Of a DNA stretch of 64,000 nucleotides, positions 8,288 to 18,082 are shown one piece after another (the first letter of the stretch is position 1; each line of letters starts with the position of its first letter). The DNA lies in contig CAIMZI010000131.1 in NCBI GenBank assembly GCA_903845935.1, positions 23,528 to 87,527 on the forward strand, written 5' to 3'. The translations under genes and the position numbers were made by a program. The DNA comes from an uncultured beta proteobacterium. GTDB taxonomy: Bacteria > Pseudomonadota > Gammaproteobacteria > Burkholderiales > Burkholderiaceae_C. The notes under the pieces are model-generated. The model was not told the origin of the DNA and made no database searches. It saw nothing but the letters and a program-made list of their open reading frames with translations.

Positions 8288-9378
8288 TCCACCACCAAAT
8301 GGGGCACGCTGGAAAGCTGCAAGTAACGGCGGATGGACTTGGGAGTGGCGCTTAGGCGCAAACTCTGATGGCGTGTTGACAATGCTTGATCCAGCAGCAG
8401 CAGCAGCCCCACAAAGGCGCTGTCAATGCTGCGCACTTCGGCCATATTCAGCACGACGTCGCCATATCCCTGTTCCGCAAGGGTAAAGATGTCGCGCACG
8501 GATTTCAGGTTGCTGGCATTCCAGGCGCCACGCAGCTGAATCAGGTTGACGCTGCCCTGACGCAGGAACTGCGCCGATGCCAGGCGCAAATCAGCGCTTG
8601 CGGGCGGGTGGCGGGCCTGATGCCATGCCAGCGGCAGCACGCGCGTGGCCAACACATGCAAAAAGGACAGGCCGTCGCGCAGGTAGCGCTGTATCAAAGA
8701 GCGTTCCTCCTTGGCGCGCCAAACCCATTCCAGACCGGTCGCTTGCATCCAGCGTGGAGCGCGTTTGACATTGCCGGCAACAAAGTTGATAACCGCACCC
8801 AAATGCCCTATCACCGGTGCGTCTATGCTGTGGTGGTTGCGGCAAATCCAGTCCTGTCCCTTGGCAGCACCGAGCGCCACGACCACCATGTCCGATTCGC
8901 TTTGGTTGATGCATTGCATCAGGTCCTCACGGCTCATCTCATCGTTGTTGACGAAGCCGGGGTAGATGTAGCCGGTGGGTAGTACGCCGGCTGCCTGATT
9001 GCCAATGGCCAGACACGCGCTTTGCCCAACGCCCTTGGGTCCGCCAAAAAAGAACACCCGCCACAGGCACTCGGTCTGGTGGCGCAGGCGATCAAACAGG
9101 TCGGAACCGCTGACGCGCTCACGAATGGGAATACTCAGCAGCTTTGCCACCCACACCAGGGGCATGCCATCGGCCAGGCTGAGATCGCTCATGCAAACCG
9201 ACTCGCGAAAGGCCGGCTGCTTCTGGCTGGCCATCACAAAATTGAGATTGGGCGTCGAAAAAAAACATTTTTGACGGCTGATGCGGGCCCGCTGCAAACG
9301 GCTCACAGCCTCGTTCATGGACATCGCATCAATGGGCAGGCCCATGACGCTGTGCACGTTCCTGAAAAAGTCGGTCAT
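8284..9378 (-). CDS. WecG/TagA/CpsF glycosyltransferase fused to a C-terminal STAS domain
   Basis: 364 residues. Residues 10-250 are a WecG/TagA/CpsF (GT26) glycosyltransferase: DGMPLVWVAKLL near 70-81, a GAAKGQDWI segment at 170-178 (family consensus GxPKQE), and RAPRWMQATGLEWVWR at 206-221. Residues about 268-364 are a STAS domain of the SpoIIAA type, with the IDSAFVGLL segment (318-326) at the place of the phosphorylatable D-S in anti-anti-sigma factors; S320 is the candidate site. Ordinary GT26 enzymes are about 240-260 residues and lack this tail. With the switch protein at 1-1356, the fusion suggests that phosphorylation state controls sugar transfer. It is coupled by ATGA to the acyltransferase gene. 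Confidence 0.88.
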   Translation of the reverse strand: MTDFFRNVHSVMGLPIDAMSMNEAVSRLQRARISRQKCFFSTPNLNFVMASQKQPAFRESVCMSDLSLADGMPLVWVAKLLSIPIRERVSGSDLFDRLRHQTECLWRVFFFGGPKGVGQSACLAIGNQAAGVLPTGYIYPGFVNNDEMSREDLMQCINQSESDMVVVALGAAKGQDWICRNHHSIDAPVIGHLGAVINFVAGNVKRAPRWMQATGLEWVWRAKEERSLIQRYLRDGLSFLHVLATRVLPLAWHQARHPPASADLRLASAQFLRQGSVNLIQLRGAWNASNLKSVRDIFTLAEQGYGDVVLNMAEVRSIDSAFVGLLLLLDQALSTRHQSLRLSATPKSIRRYLQLSSVPHLVVE

Positions 9379-9497
9379 CTCGGTACTCTCGCTGGTTGCC
9401 AGGCACAGATTGCCCTGGGATGCAGCGATTGGACGGCCGTTCGACGCGAAGTGTGTTGCCAGATTGTGACTTCAGCAGGCGCCAGTGCATCGGGCCC

Positions 9498-9681
9498 TCA
9501 GGCAGATGGCTTGCGGCGGCGCGCCACGGCACCCAGCAGACCCAAACCAGCCAACAGCATGGTGTATGTCGGTGAAATTGAAGAATTCGGTTTCTGCCTT
9601 GGTCGTCGAACCGGCAAAACTGGCGCTGGCGATGCCCGATAAAAGTGCCATGACCAGTGTGTTGTACAGAGAAGATTTCAT
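9498..9681 (-). pseudogene. Relict small PEP-CTERM-like exported protein, frameshifted
   Basis: From ATG 9681 a clear signal peptide is encoded (MKSSLYNTLVMALLSGIASA, cleavage after SFA), followed by a short polar stretch. The same frame then runs through nonsense to a stop at 9472. In the next frame the DNA encodes TYTMLLAGLGLLGAVARRRK followed by a stop at 9498-9500. This is a textbook PEP-CTERM anchor (hydrophobic helix plus arginine cluster), except that the usual P-E-P triplet is absent. I read it as a remnant in which the middle of the gene and the frame were lost; a sequencing error is the alternative. It heads the polysaccharide operon. Confidence 0.6.
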
Positions 9682-9738
9682 GGTGTCTTAGCGCTTGTAA
9701 AGTGGATAGACCAAGTCTATTTAGGCCTCCAAAACTCA

Positions 9739-9760
9739 CAATAGTCCGTTAAGACTATTG
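9739..9760. promoter_or_regulatory. Inverted repeat upstream of polysaccharide operon
   Basis: A perfect 8-bp inverted repeat, CAATAGTC-N6-GACTATTG, lies 58-79 bp upstream of the first (relict) gene of the minus-strand operon. Size and place suit a dimeric regulator site; a transcribed hairpin is the alternative. Confidence 0.4.
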
Positions 9761-9783
9761 CGGACGAAATCATGACTTTTGAT

Positions 9784-9805
9784 GTCCTGAGCGCGCGATC
9801 AGGAC
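9784..9805. promoter_or_regulatory. Second inverted repeat upstream of polysaccharide operon
   Basis: GTCCTGA-N8-TCAGGAC, with perfect 7-bp arms, sits 103-124 bp upstream of the operon. Its sequence differs from the repeat at 9739-9760, so if both are operators they serve different proteins. Confidence 0.3.
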
Positions 9806-10070
9806 AGCGGTCTGCGCCACATAACAGAGCAGCAGCCAACCAGCTCTGAGAGCATGCAGATGGCTCCGCAATGCCATTGGGGTAGCTTCGAAGCGCGATG
9901 CCCTTTGAATGTGATGCCAAGCTGCCGCAGACCATGACAAAAAAATTCTGCACTTCGCCCTGCCAAAGTCTCCTGCCAGCTTTACGCTGGCGAAACCTGG
10001 CTTGACTTGAAATTGCCTCAGGGCGGCCCCATCATGTGATCGTTCTTTTTTCTTTTGCGAGGCGTCCCTT

Positions 10071-10964
10071 ATGCGTTTTATGTCTCTGTTTCAATCCGCC
10101 CTGCGCTGCTTGCTGCTGGTCAGCTTGCTGAGTGTCGGTTGGGCCTCGGCCCAGCAGGAGCCGACCATGGCCCAAATCTACAGCACGGCCCAGGCCGGCA
10201 AACTGGACCAGGCCCAGGTAATGGTCCAGCAGGTGCTGGTGGCCCATCCCAAGAGCGCCAAGGCACACTTTGTGCAGGCCGAGCTCTACTCCCGCCAGGG
10301 CAATCTGCCCAAGGCACGTGAGGCACTGGGCGCAGCACAGGCGTTGGCACCCGGACTTCCTTTTGCCAAGCCAGAGGCTGTGCAAGCCCTGGAAAGGCAG
10401 CTTGCCGCCCGTGTGGTGCAGGTGCCGGCCACTGCGATAGCCAGCTACAGCCCAGCGCCGCCACCTAAGTCTTCTGGCTCCTGGCTGCTGCCGGCCCTGT
10501 TGGCAGCGGGCGTCATTGGCGCTGCCTATTTCATCTTCCGTCGCAAGCCGGTACAGGTTTATGAGCAAAACCCAGGTTATGGCGGCGGCTTGAGTGGTCC
10601 GCAAGGCTTTGGCAATGGCAATATGCAGCCCGCTATGCCAGGCGGCTACGGACAGCAGCCCATGGTTGGCCAGCCTGGCTACGGCCAAGCCCCTGGAAGC
10701 GGCATTGGCGGCAGGATTATGGGTGGCGTTGCCACCGGACTGGCGGTGGGTGCCGGTGTGATGGCGGCCGAGGCGATCGGGCGCAACCTGATGGGCAACC
10801 ATGATGCGGGCTCACGCACTACTGATAACGGCGCTGCCAACAGCTATGAACCCATCGCCAATAGCAATGCCGATATGGGCGGCCAGAACTTTGGCGTCAG
10901 CGATACCAGTTGGGATGATGCGGGCTCGTCCGACTCGGGCGGCGGCGGCGACTGGGACAACTGA
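10071..10964 (+). CDS. Exported TPR-repeat, glycine-rich membrane protein
   Basis: 297 residues. A signal peptide (about 1-27, ending at A-S-A-Q) is followed by two TPR-like helical repeats (about 30-105; segments AGKLDQAQVMVQQVL and QGNLPKAREALGAAQAL). A proline-rich linker leads to one membrane helix (about 137-157) ending in F-R-R-K. The rest is low-complexity Gly/Tyr/Gln sequence with a glycine-zipper-like stretch (about 203-230) and an acidic serine/glycine tail ending GGGGDWDN. I do not recognise a characterised homologue. Codon use fits the neighbours. The next gene also encodes a glycine-zipper envelope protein. Confidence 0.75.
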   Translation: MRFMSLFQSALRCLLLVSLLSVGWASAQQEPTMAQIYSTAQAGKLDQAQVMVQQVLVAHPKSAKAHFVQAELYSRQGNLPKAREALGAAQALAPGLPFAKPEAVQALERQLAARVVQVPATAIASYSPAPPPKSSGSWLLPALLAAGVIGAAYFIFRRKPVQVYEQNPGYGGGLSGPQGFGNGNMQPAMPGGYGQQPMVGQPGYGQAPGSGIGGRIMGGVATGLAVGAGVMAAEAIGRNLMGNHDAGSRTTDNGAANSYEPIANSNADMGGQNFGVSDTSWDDAGSSDSGGGGDWDN

Positions 10965-11058
10965 AACCAGATGTAAAGTAGGTCAGCCAGCAGGCTGGCC
11001 TGCAGCGTTACAGGAAGATGACTATCCCGTCGGATAGACCCTTGAAGGGAATCTCATC

Positions 11059-11709
11059 ATGAAAAAAGCGCTTGTCATTCTTCTAGCCGCTGGCGGCTGT
11101 GGCTCTGTGTTGGCGGTCGATATCGCGCGCGTGATTTCTGCTACGCCAATCCTGCAGCAGGTGGCGGTGCCGCACCAGGTCTGTAGCGATCAGCAAGTGG
11201 CGGTGCAGCAGTCCAAGTCGGGCGCTGGTGCCGTGGTCGGTGCGATTGTCGGCGGCGCACTGGGAAATGCCGCCGGAGGACACGGTGCCGGACGCGCCGC
11301 AGCCACCGTGCTGGGTGCCGTGGGCGGCTCCGTCGTTGGTGACCGCATCGAAGGCTCTGCTGAGCCCGAGCTGCGCACGGTGCAACAGTGCAGCACCCAA
11401 ACCGTCTATGAAAACCGTGCGGTGGCCTACAACGTCGTGTATGAATTTGCTGGCAAACAGTATTCGGCGCAACTGCCGCATGATCCCGGCCCCACCCTGG
11501 CCTTGCAGATTGGGCCCGCCAGCAGCAACGACATCCCGCAAACCTACCCCGCCGATATCCCGGTGTACCCGGACTCAGCACCCGCGCCTACCATGCAACC
11601 GGTCTACCCTGCCTACTACCCGCCCCCTTACTACTATCCGCCCGTGATGCTGGACTTTGGCTTTGGCTATTGGGGTGGCGGCTACCGGGGGCACCGGCAC
11701 TGGCGTTAA
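11059..11709 (+). CDS. Glycine-zipper (17 kDa surface-antigen-like) envelope protein
   Basis: 216 residues with a signal peptide (about 1-19, ending V-L-A). Residues about 57-95 form a glycine zipper (GAVVGAIVGGALGNAAGG and GAVGGSVVGDRI) of the Rick_17kDa_Anti / 2TM glycine-zipper family. A conserved C-x-T-x-x-x-Y-E-N-R segment follows, then a proline/tyrosine-rich tail. Such proteins sit in the outer membrane or periplasm. The start is supported by an AAGGGA ribosome site 10 bp before ATG. The TAA stop shares the palindrome TTAA with the stop of the converging mutarotase gene. Confidence 0.8.
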   Translation: MKKALVILLAAGGCGSVLAVDIARVISATPILQQVAVPHQVCSDQQVAVQQSKSGAGAVVGAIVGGALGNAAGGHGAGRAAATVLGAVGGSVVGDRIEGSAEPELRTVQQCSTQTVYENRAVAYNVVYEFAGKQYSAQLPHDPGPTLALQIGPASSNDIPQTYPADIPVYPDSAPAPTMQPVYPAYYPPPYYYPPVMLDFGFGYWGGGYRGHRHWR

Positions 11710-12053
11710 GGAGCTTGCAGGCGCAGGCTGAAGATGCGATGCATCGGGGTCCATTTGTCGCCGGCAGCCGTCCAGGGCGTGGGCAACTGGTAGCTTCCCA
11801 TCAGCGCCTCCCATTGCACAATGGCCGGGTTGCTCAATGCCGCTGACGCCATGCGCTCTGCACTGTAAACCGATGGGTCGACTTCCATCAGCATGCAGAG
11901 TCGCGTGCCCAGGCGGTAGATTTCCATATCCAAAACACCTTGGCTGAGCAGGTGGTCGCGCACTGCCGGCCAAATTTTCTGGTGTGCCTGTTCATAGGCA
12001 GCGATTTTCTGCGGATCGCCCACCAGGTCTAAAGCTAGGGCATAACGCATCAT
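11706..12053 (-). CDS. RhaM-type sugar mutarotase (L-fucose/L-rhamnose)
   Basis: 115 residues, matching the compact dimeric ferredoxin-like fold of L-rhamnose mutarotases (COG3254): MRYALALDL at the start, EQAHQKIWPAV with the family histidine, and a W-x-x-L-M motif. It interconverts anomers of a 6-deoxy-sugar. As the last gene of a fucose operon its substrate is probably L-fucopyranose, although the family name is rhamnose mutarotase. Two adjacent ATGs exist (12053 and 12050); the GGAGAG ribosome site is better spaced for the second. Confidence 0.82.
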   Translation of the reverse strand: MMRYALALDLVGDPQKIAAYEQAHQKIWPAVRDHLLSQGVLDMEIYRLGTRLCMLMEVDPSVYSAERMASAALSNPAIVQWEALMGSYQLPTPWTAAGDKWTPMHRIFSLRLQAP

Positions 12054-12068
12054 TCTCTCCTGCAGGGG

Positions 12069-13740
<1,672 letters not shown>

Positions 13741-13744
<4 letters not shown>

Positions 13745-15021
13745 GCTCGCTTGAATTCGTAGTCGATCAGCGACTGCGGCTTCATCTCAATCGAGAAGCC
13801 GGGCAGCGTGGGTGGCATATAGGCGGCGTTCTGAATGACGCAGGGAGCTATGAAGTGCTCGTGCAAATGATCTACATATTCGATCACGCGGCCCTCACGC
13901 GTACCGGCAATGCACAGGTAGTCGATCATGGAGAGGTGCTGCACATACTCGCACAGGCCCACGCCACCGGCGTGCGGGCAGACCGGCAACTGGTATTTGG
14001 CAGCCATCAACATCACGGCCAGGATTTCGTTCACGCCGCCCAGACGGCAGGAGTCGATCTGCACCACGTCGATGGCGCCGCGCATGATGAGCTGCTTGAA
14101 GATTATGCGGTTTTGGCACATCTCGCCGGTCGCCACCTTGACCGGTTTCACGCCCTCGCGGATTACGCGGTGGCCCTCAATGTCATCGGGACTGGTGGGT
14201 TCCTCGATGAACCAGGGTTTGCAAAAGGCCAGGTCATTGACCCACTCCACCGCCTGGCTCACTTCCCAGACCTGGTTGGCGTCGATCATCAGCTGGCGAT
14301 CCGGCCCCAGCACCTCGCGGGCAATGGTGAGGCGGCGGATGTCATCGGCCTTGTCGCGCCCCACCTTCATCTTCACATGGTTGAAGCCGGCATCAATCGC
14401 CTCCTGGCACAGGCGACGCAGCTTGTCATCGTCATAGCCCAGCCAGCCGGCCGAGGTGGTGTAGCAGGGATAGCCCTCACGCTCCAGCGTGGCCAGGCGC
14501 TCGGCCTTGCCAGCGTCTTGCGCCTGCAACATGGCTAAAGCTTGCTCGGGCGTGATGCAGTCGGTGATGTAGCGGAAGTCGATCAGCCGGACAATCTCTT
14601 CGGGGGTCATGCGAGACACCAGCTTCCACACCGGCACGCCTTCCATCTTGGCCCACAGATCCCACACCGCATTGACGACGGCACCGGTGGCCAAATGGAT
14701 TGCGCCCTTGTCCGGGCCTATCCAGCGCAACTGGCTGTCGGAGGTGATGTGGCGCCAAAAGCGGCCCATGTCCGCGGCAACCCAGGCCATGTCCAGGCCC
14801 ACCACCAGCGGCTCCAGGGCCTTGATGGCGGCGCAGCAAATTTCGTTGCCGCGCCCGATCGTGAAGGTCAATCCATGGCCATCCAGGCCCGGCGCATCCG
14901 TGCCCAGAATCACATAGGAGGCCGAATAATCCGGATCCGGATTCATGGCGTCAGAGCCGTCCAGATGCTGGGACGTGGGAAAGCGCACGTCGACCACGCG
15001 CAGGGAGGTAATGGCTGTCAT
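13741..15021 (-). CDS. L-fuconate dehydratase (enolase superfamily)
   Basis: 426 residues of the mandelate-racemase/enolase superfamily. The N-terminal segment VVDVRFPTSQHLDGSDAMNP and the following GHGLTFTIGRGNE are characteristic of FucD rather than of L-rhamnonate dehydratase. The barrel has K-x-K (HVKMKVG), the metal ligands in MIDANQVW and FIEEPTSPDD, then ATGEMCQNR and the catalytic-histidine region PVCPHAGGVGLCE. It dehydrates L-fuconate to 2-keto-3-deoxy-L-fuconate with Mg2+. This is the gene that most clearly names the pathway. Confidence 0.93.
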
Positions 15022-15029
15022 GGCGGGCC

Positions 15030-15884
15030 CTACGCCTGCACCGTAGTCTGGGTTTGTGTGCCCAGGCCTTCAATGCCGAGATGAATCACCTGACCGGCGC
15101 GCAAATACACCGGCGGCTTTTGTCCCATGCCGACGCCGGGCGGGGTACCGGTGGAAATTACATCGCCGCTCTGCAAGCTCATAAAGCGGCTCAAGTAGCT
15201 GATCAAAAACGGAACCTTGTAGACCATGGTGGAGGTGCTGCCGTTCTGGTAGCGTTTGCCATCCACCTCCAGCCACATCTTCAGCGCGTTGCTATCGGGC
15301 ACTTCGTCGGCCGTCACCAACCAGGGGCCGGTCGGGCCGAAGGTGTCGCAACCCTTGCCCTTGTCCCAGGTACCAGAGCGTTCGAGCTGGTATTCGCGCT
15401 CGGACACATCGTTGACCACACAATAGCCGGCCACATGCGAGAGCGCATCGGCCTCTTCAATGTAGCGCCCGCCCTTACCGATTACCACGCCGAGTTCCAC
15501 TTCCCAGTCGGTTTTGAGTGAGCCACGCGGAATCTCCACGGTATCGTCCGGACCCACCACGGCGCTGGTCCATTTGTTGAACACCACCGGCTCGGGCGGC
15601 ACCGCTAGGCCGGACTCGGCGGCATGGTCGGCGTAGTTCAGGCCTATGCAGATGAACTTGCCGATCTTGCCAACGCAAGCGCCCAGGCGTAAATCCTTTT
15701 GCGGCATGCCCGGCACGATGGGCAGGCTGTTGATGTCCACGCCGCGCAGGCGCTCCAGGCTATGGGGCAACAGGACGGCACCGGAGACATCCGGAATCAG
15801 GTCTGAGAGGTCGCGCACGCGGCCCTGGCTGTCCAATACACCGGGCTTTTCCTGTCCCGGGTTTCCGTAGCGCAACAATTTCAC
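15030..15884 (-). CDS. Fumarylacetoacetase-family hydrolase, probable L-2,4-diketo-3-deoxyfuconate hydrolase
   Basis: 284 residues of the FAH family: GKIGKFICIGLNYADHAAE with its histidine, the metal ligands in DWEVELGVVIGKGGRY, and SREYQ/GDVISTGTPPGVGMG near the C-terminus. In the non-phosphorylative fucose pathway this hydrolase splits 2,4-diketo-3-deoxy-L-fuconate to pyruvate and L-lactate. It lies 8 bp before the dehydratase gene and 92 bp after the transporter binding-protein gene. Confidence 0.87.
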   Translation of the reverse strand: MKLLRYGNPGQEKPGVLDSQGRVRDLSDLIPDVSGAVLLPHSLERLRGVDINSLPIVPGMPQKDLRLGACVGKIGKFICIGLNYADHAAESGLAVPPEPVVFNKWTSAVVGPDDTVEIPRGSLKTDWEVELGVVIGKGGRYIEEADALSHVAGYCVVNDVSEREYQLERSGTWDKGKGCDTFGPTGPWLVTADEVPDSNALKMWLEVDGKRYQNGSTSTMVYKVPFLISYLSRFMSLQSGDVISTGTPPGVGMGQKPPVYLRAGQVIHLGIEGLGTQTQTTVQA

Positions 15885-15916
15885 TTTTTTCTTCCTTTAA
15901 ACATCCACATATACAC

Positions 15917-15961
15917 AAAGGGCAAGCCACCCGGCCTGCCCTTTTGGCCCTTCGCAGGGCC
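15917..15961 (-). terminator. Two hairpins after the sugar-binding-protein gene
   Basis: An AAAGGGCA...TGCCCTTT stem (15917-15944) and a GGCCCT-N4-AGGGCC stem (15946-15961) lie between the binding-protein stop and the hydrolase start. There is no proper T-run. They look like partial terminators or mRNA-stabilising structures that would raise binding-protein output over downstream genes. Confidence 0.45.
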
Positions 15962-15976
15962 GCATTCACGCACACA

Positions 15977-16921
15977 TCAATCGTACAAAACAGCAGCGAT
16001 CTTCGGGTCCGCCATATTGGCCTTGTCGTAGTAGTAGAAACCGGTGTCGATGATCTTGGGCAGCTTCTCGCCCTTGAGCGCCTTGACCGCGGCTTCCACC
16101 GTCTTGTAGCCAATGCCGACCGGATTTTGCGTGATCGCGCCGGCAATGGTGCCGTCCTTGATCATGTCTTTTTGTGCCTTGCCCGAGTCAAAGCCAATGA
16201 TCACCACGCCGCTCTTTTTGGCTTCCTTCAAGCCAAGCCCTGCGCCAATGGCCGAACCTTCGTTGGTGCCGAAGATGCCCTTGAGCTGCGGGTGCGCCTG
16301 CATCAGGGTCTTAGCAATTTCAGCCGATTTCAGGTGATCACCGCCGCCATACTGGATGTCCACCACCTTGATGTTGGGGTACTTGGCCTTGATCTGGTCG
16401 ACAAAACCGTCGCGGCGATTGGTGCCGGTGGTGCTGGTCTGGTCATGGCCGATGACGGCGACTTCGCCCTTGCCACCGATTTTTTCAGCCATCTTGTCGG
16501 CAGCCAAGGCAGCGGCCGCCTTGCTGTCGGTCTGTGCGGTGGTCAACACGATGTCGCTGTCCACGCCTGAGTCAAAGGCTATCACCGGAATGTGCGCGGC
16601 CTGGGCTTTTTTGAGCAGCGGAATGGCGGCCTTGCTGTCGAGTGCGGCAAAGCCGATGGCCTTGGGATTCTTGGCCAGGGCTGCGGCCAGCATGTCGATC
16701 TGCTTGTCTACCTGTTGTTCGGTCTCCGGGCCTTCAAAGCTCACCTTCACCTTAAGGTCCTTGGCGGCCTGGTCCGCGCCCTGCTTCACCGCCTGCCAGA
16801 ACTGGTGCTGAAAGCCCTTGGAAATCAGCGGAATGTAAATCTCCTGTGCGCTGGCGAAGGTGCTCATTCCGGCCAATGCCAGGCCGGCGCTCAGTACCAG
16901 CAGTTTTCTCTTCATGTTCAT
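15977..16921 (-). CDS. Periplasmic sugar-binding protein of an ABC transporter (RbsB-like)
   Basis: 314 residues from ATG 16921; a GGAGA ribosome site sits 5-6 bp upstream, and the signal peptide MKRKLLVLSAGLALAG (cleaved after A-S-A-Q) starts there. The mature protein is a type I periplasmic binding protein with two Rossmann lobes: AALAKNPKAIGFAALDS, IPVIAFDSG and GTNEGSAIGAG. It should capture the sugar, probably L-fucose, for the RbsC/RbsA-type proteins encoded just upstream. Two hairpins follow the gene, as is common for highly expressed binding proteins. Confidence 0.9.
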   Translation of the reverse strand: MNMKRKLLVLSAGLALAGMSTFASAQEIYIPLISKGFQHQFWQAVKQGADQAAKDLKVKVSFEGPETEQQVDKQIDMLAAALAKNPKAIGFAALDSKAAIPLLKKAQAAHIPVIAFDSGVDSDIVLTTAQTDSKAAAALAADKMAEKIGGKGEVAVIGHDQTSTTGTNRRDGFVDQIKAKYPNIKVVDIQYGGGDHLKSAEIAKTLMQAHPQLKGIFGTNEGSAIGAGLGLKEAKKSGVVIIGFDSGKAQKDMIKDGTIAGAITQNPVGIGYKTVEAAVKALKGEKLPKIIDTGFYYYDKANMADPKIAAVLYD

Positions 16922-17058
16922 CGGTGTCTCCTGTTTATTAAATCGGTCAACAAAAAATGGAATCAAACTCGGCTTGCAAAACTTCAACATGGGTGCGGTG
17001 AAAGGTCGTGCGTGGCTCTCCTTCAAGGGGGATGGAAATATATGAACAACATGGCGGG

Positions 17059-18060
17059 CTACTTTTTTTCGCGCCGCAAGTTGTCGGTGTAGACGGCCAG
17101 GATGATGATCAGACCGGTGAGCACCATTTGCCACTCCTGTGCCACCGACATAATGCGCAGGCCGTTGATCAGCACGCTCATGATGAAGGCGCCGATGATG
17201 GTGCCCAGGATGGTGCCGACGCCACCGGACAGCGAGGTTCCGCCAATCACCACCGCCGCAATCGCATCGAGCTCATAGCCCTGGCCCAAAGCCGGTTGCG
17301 CCGAATTCAGGCGCGAGGCGATCAGCAGACCGGCGACACCGCAGATACCGCCACCCAGGCTGTAAATGATGACCTTCCAACGATTCACATCCACGCCCGA
17401 CAGGCGCACAGCCTCTTCGTTGCTGCCCAGGGCAAAGGTGTAGCGGCCCAAGGCCGTGCGGTTGAGGATGACGGCGCAGATGCCCGCCATGACAAACATG
17501 ATCAACACGCCGTTGGGAATCTGTAGTGCCGGGACGAAGTCGCCGATCAGCGAGCCCAAGGCGATCTGGTCAAAGCCCTCGATATCGTTGAAATAAATCG
17601 GACGGGCAGAAGTGATGATCAGCGACAGGCCCTTGAGCAGCATCATCATGCCCAGCGTGGCGATAAAGGGTGGCACCTTCAGGCGCGTGATTGTCAGCCC
17701 AGAAACGCAACCGGTCAGCGCGCCCACGACCACCGCACCCAGCACGCCCAGCGGCAGGGGCCAGTGCCAATTGACCAGGAACACGCCACCCATCACGGCG
17801 CAAAAAGTCATCAGCACCCCTACCGACAAATCGATGCCCGAGGTGATGATGATGAAGGTGCTGGCAATGGCCAGCACGCCGATCACCGTGGTGGATTGCA
17901 GGATGCCGATGATGTTGTCCTGCGTCATGAAGGCTTCCGGCTTGAGCGCCGTGAAGATCAAAATCAGCGCAATCAGGCTGGCAAAGGCCAAGAGCTTTTG
18001 CTTGGCCTGGCCGCCGGAGAGACGCGCCCACAAGCCTTTTTTTTCTGTATCTTGCGACAT
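17059..18060 (-). CDS. Sugar ABC transporter permease (RbsC-like)
   Basis: 333 residues with about eight to ten membrane segments and the RbsC-family motifs FIIITSGIDLSVG, GLTITRLKVPPFIATLGMM and AVVIGGTSLSGGVGTILGT. The last of these is the EAA-type loop that docks on the ATPase. It forms the membrane channel of the presumed fucose importer. It lies 22 bp after the ATPase gene and 137 bp before the binding-protein gene, the usual A-C-B order of this transporter class. Confidence 0.92.
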   Translation of the reverse strand: MSQDTEKKGLWARLSGGQAKQKLLAFASLIALILIFTALKPEAFMTQDNIIGILQSTTVIGVLAIASTFIIITSGIDLSVGVLMTFCAVMGGVFLVNWHWPLPLGVLGAVVVGALTGCVSGLTITRLKVPPFIATLGMMMLLKGLSLIITSARPIYFNDIEGFDQIALGSLIGDFVPALQIPNGVLIMFVMAGICAVILNRTALGRYTFALGSNEEAVRLSGVDVNRWKVIIYSLGGGICGVAGLLIASRLNSAQPALGQGYELDAIAAVVIGGTSLSGGVGTILGTIIGAFIMSVLINGLRIMSVAQEWQMVLTGLIIILAVYTDNLRREKK

Positions 18061-18082
18061 GGTTTTTTGCTTTGTGATTGCG

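Larger units (their letters stand above)
9682..10070. other. Intergenic region between polysaccharide operon and TPR gene
   Basis: These 389 bp hold no gene I can support. They should carry the promoter of the minus-strand polysaccharide operon and that of the plus-strand TPR gene. The only clear structures are two inverted repeats, listed separately. The distal part near 9990-10060 has no convincing -10/-35 pair to my eye. Confidence 0.5.

Noticed and set aside
9472..9681. Intact 69-residue exported protein
   Set aside because: After the signal peptide this frame gives a cysteine/arginine-rich tail with no sense, while the shifted frame encodes a perfect sorting anchor.
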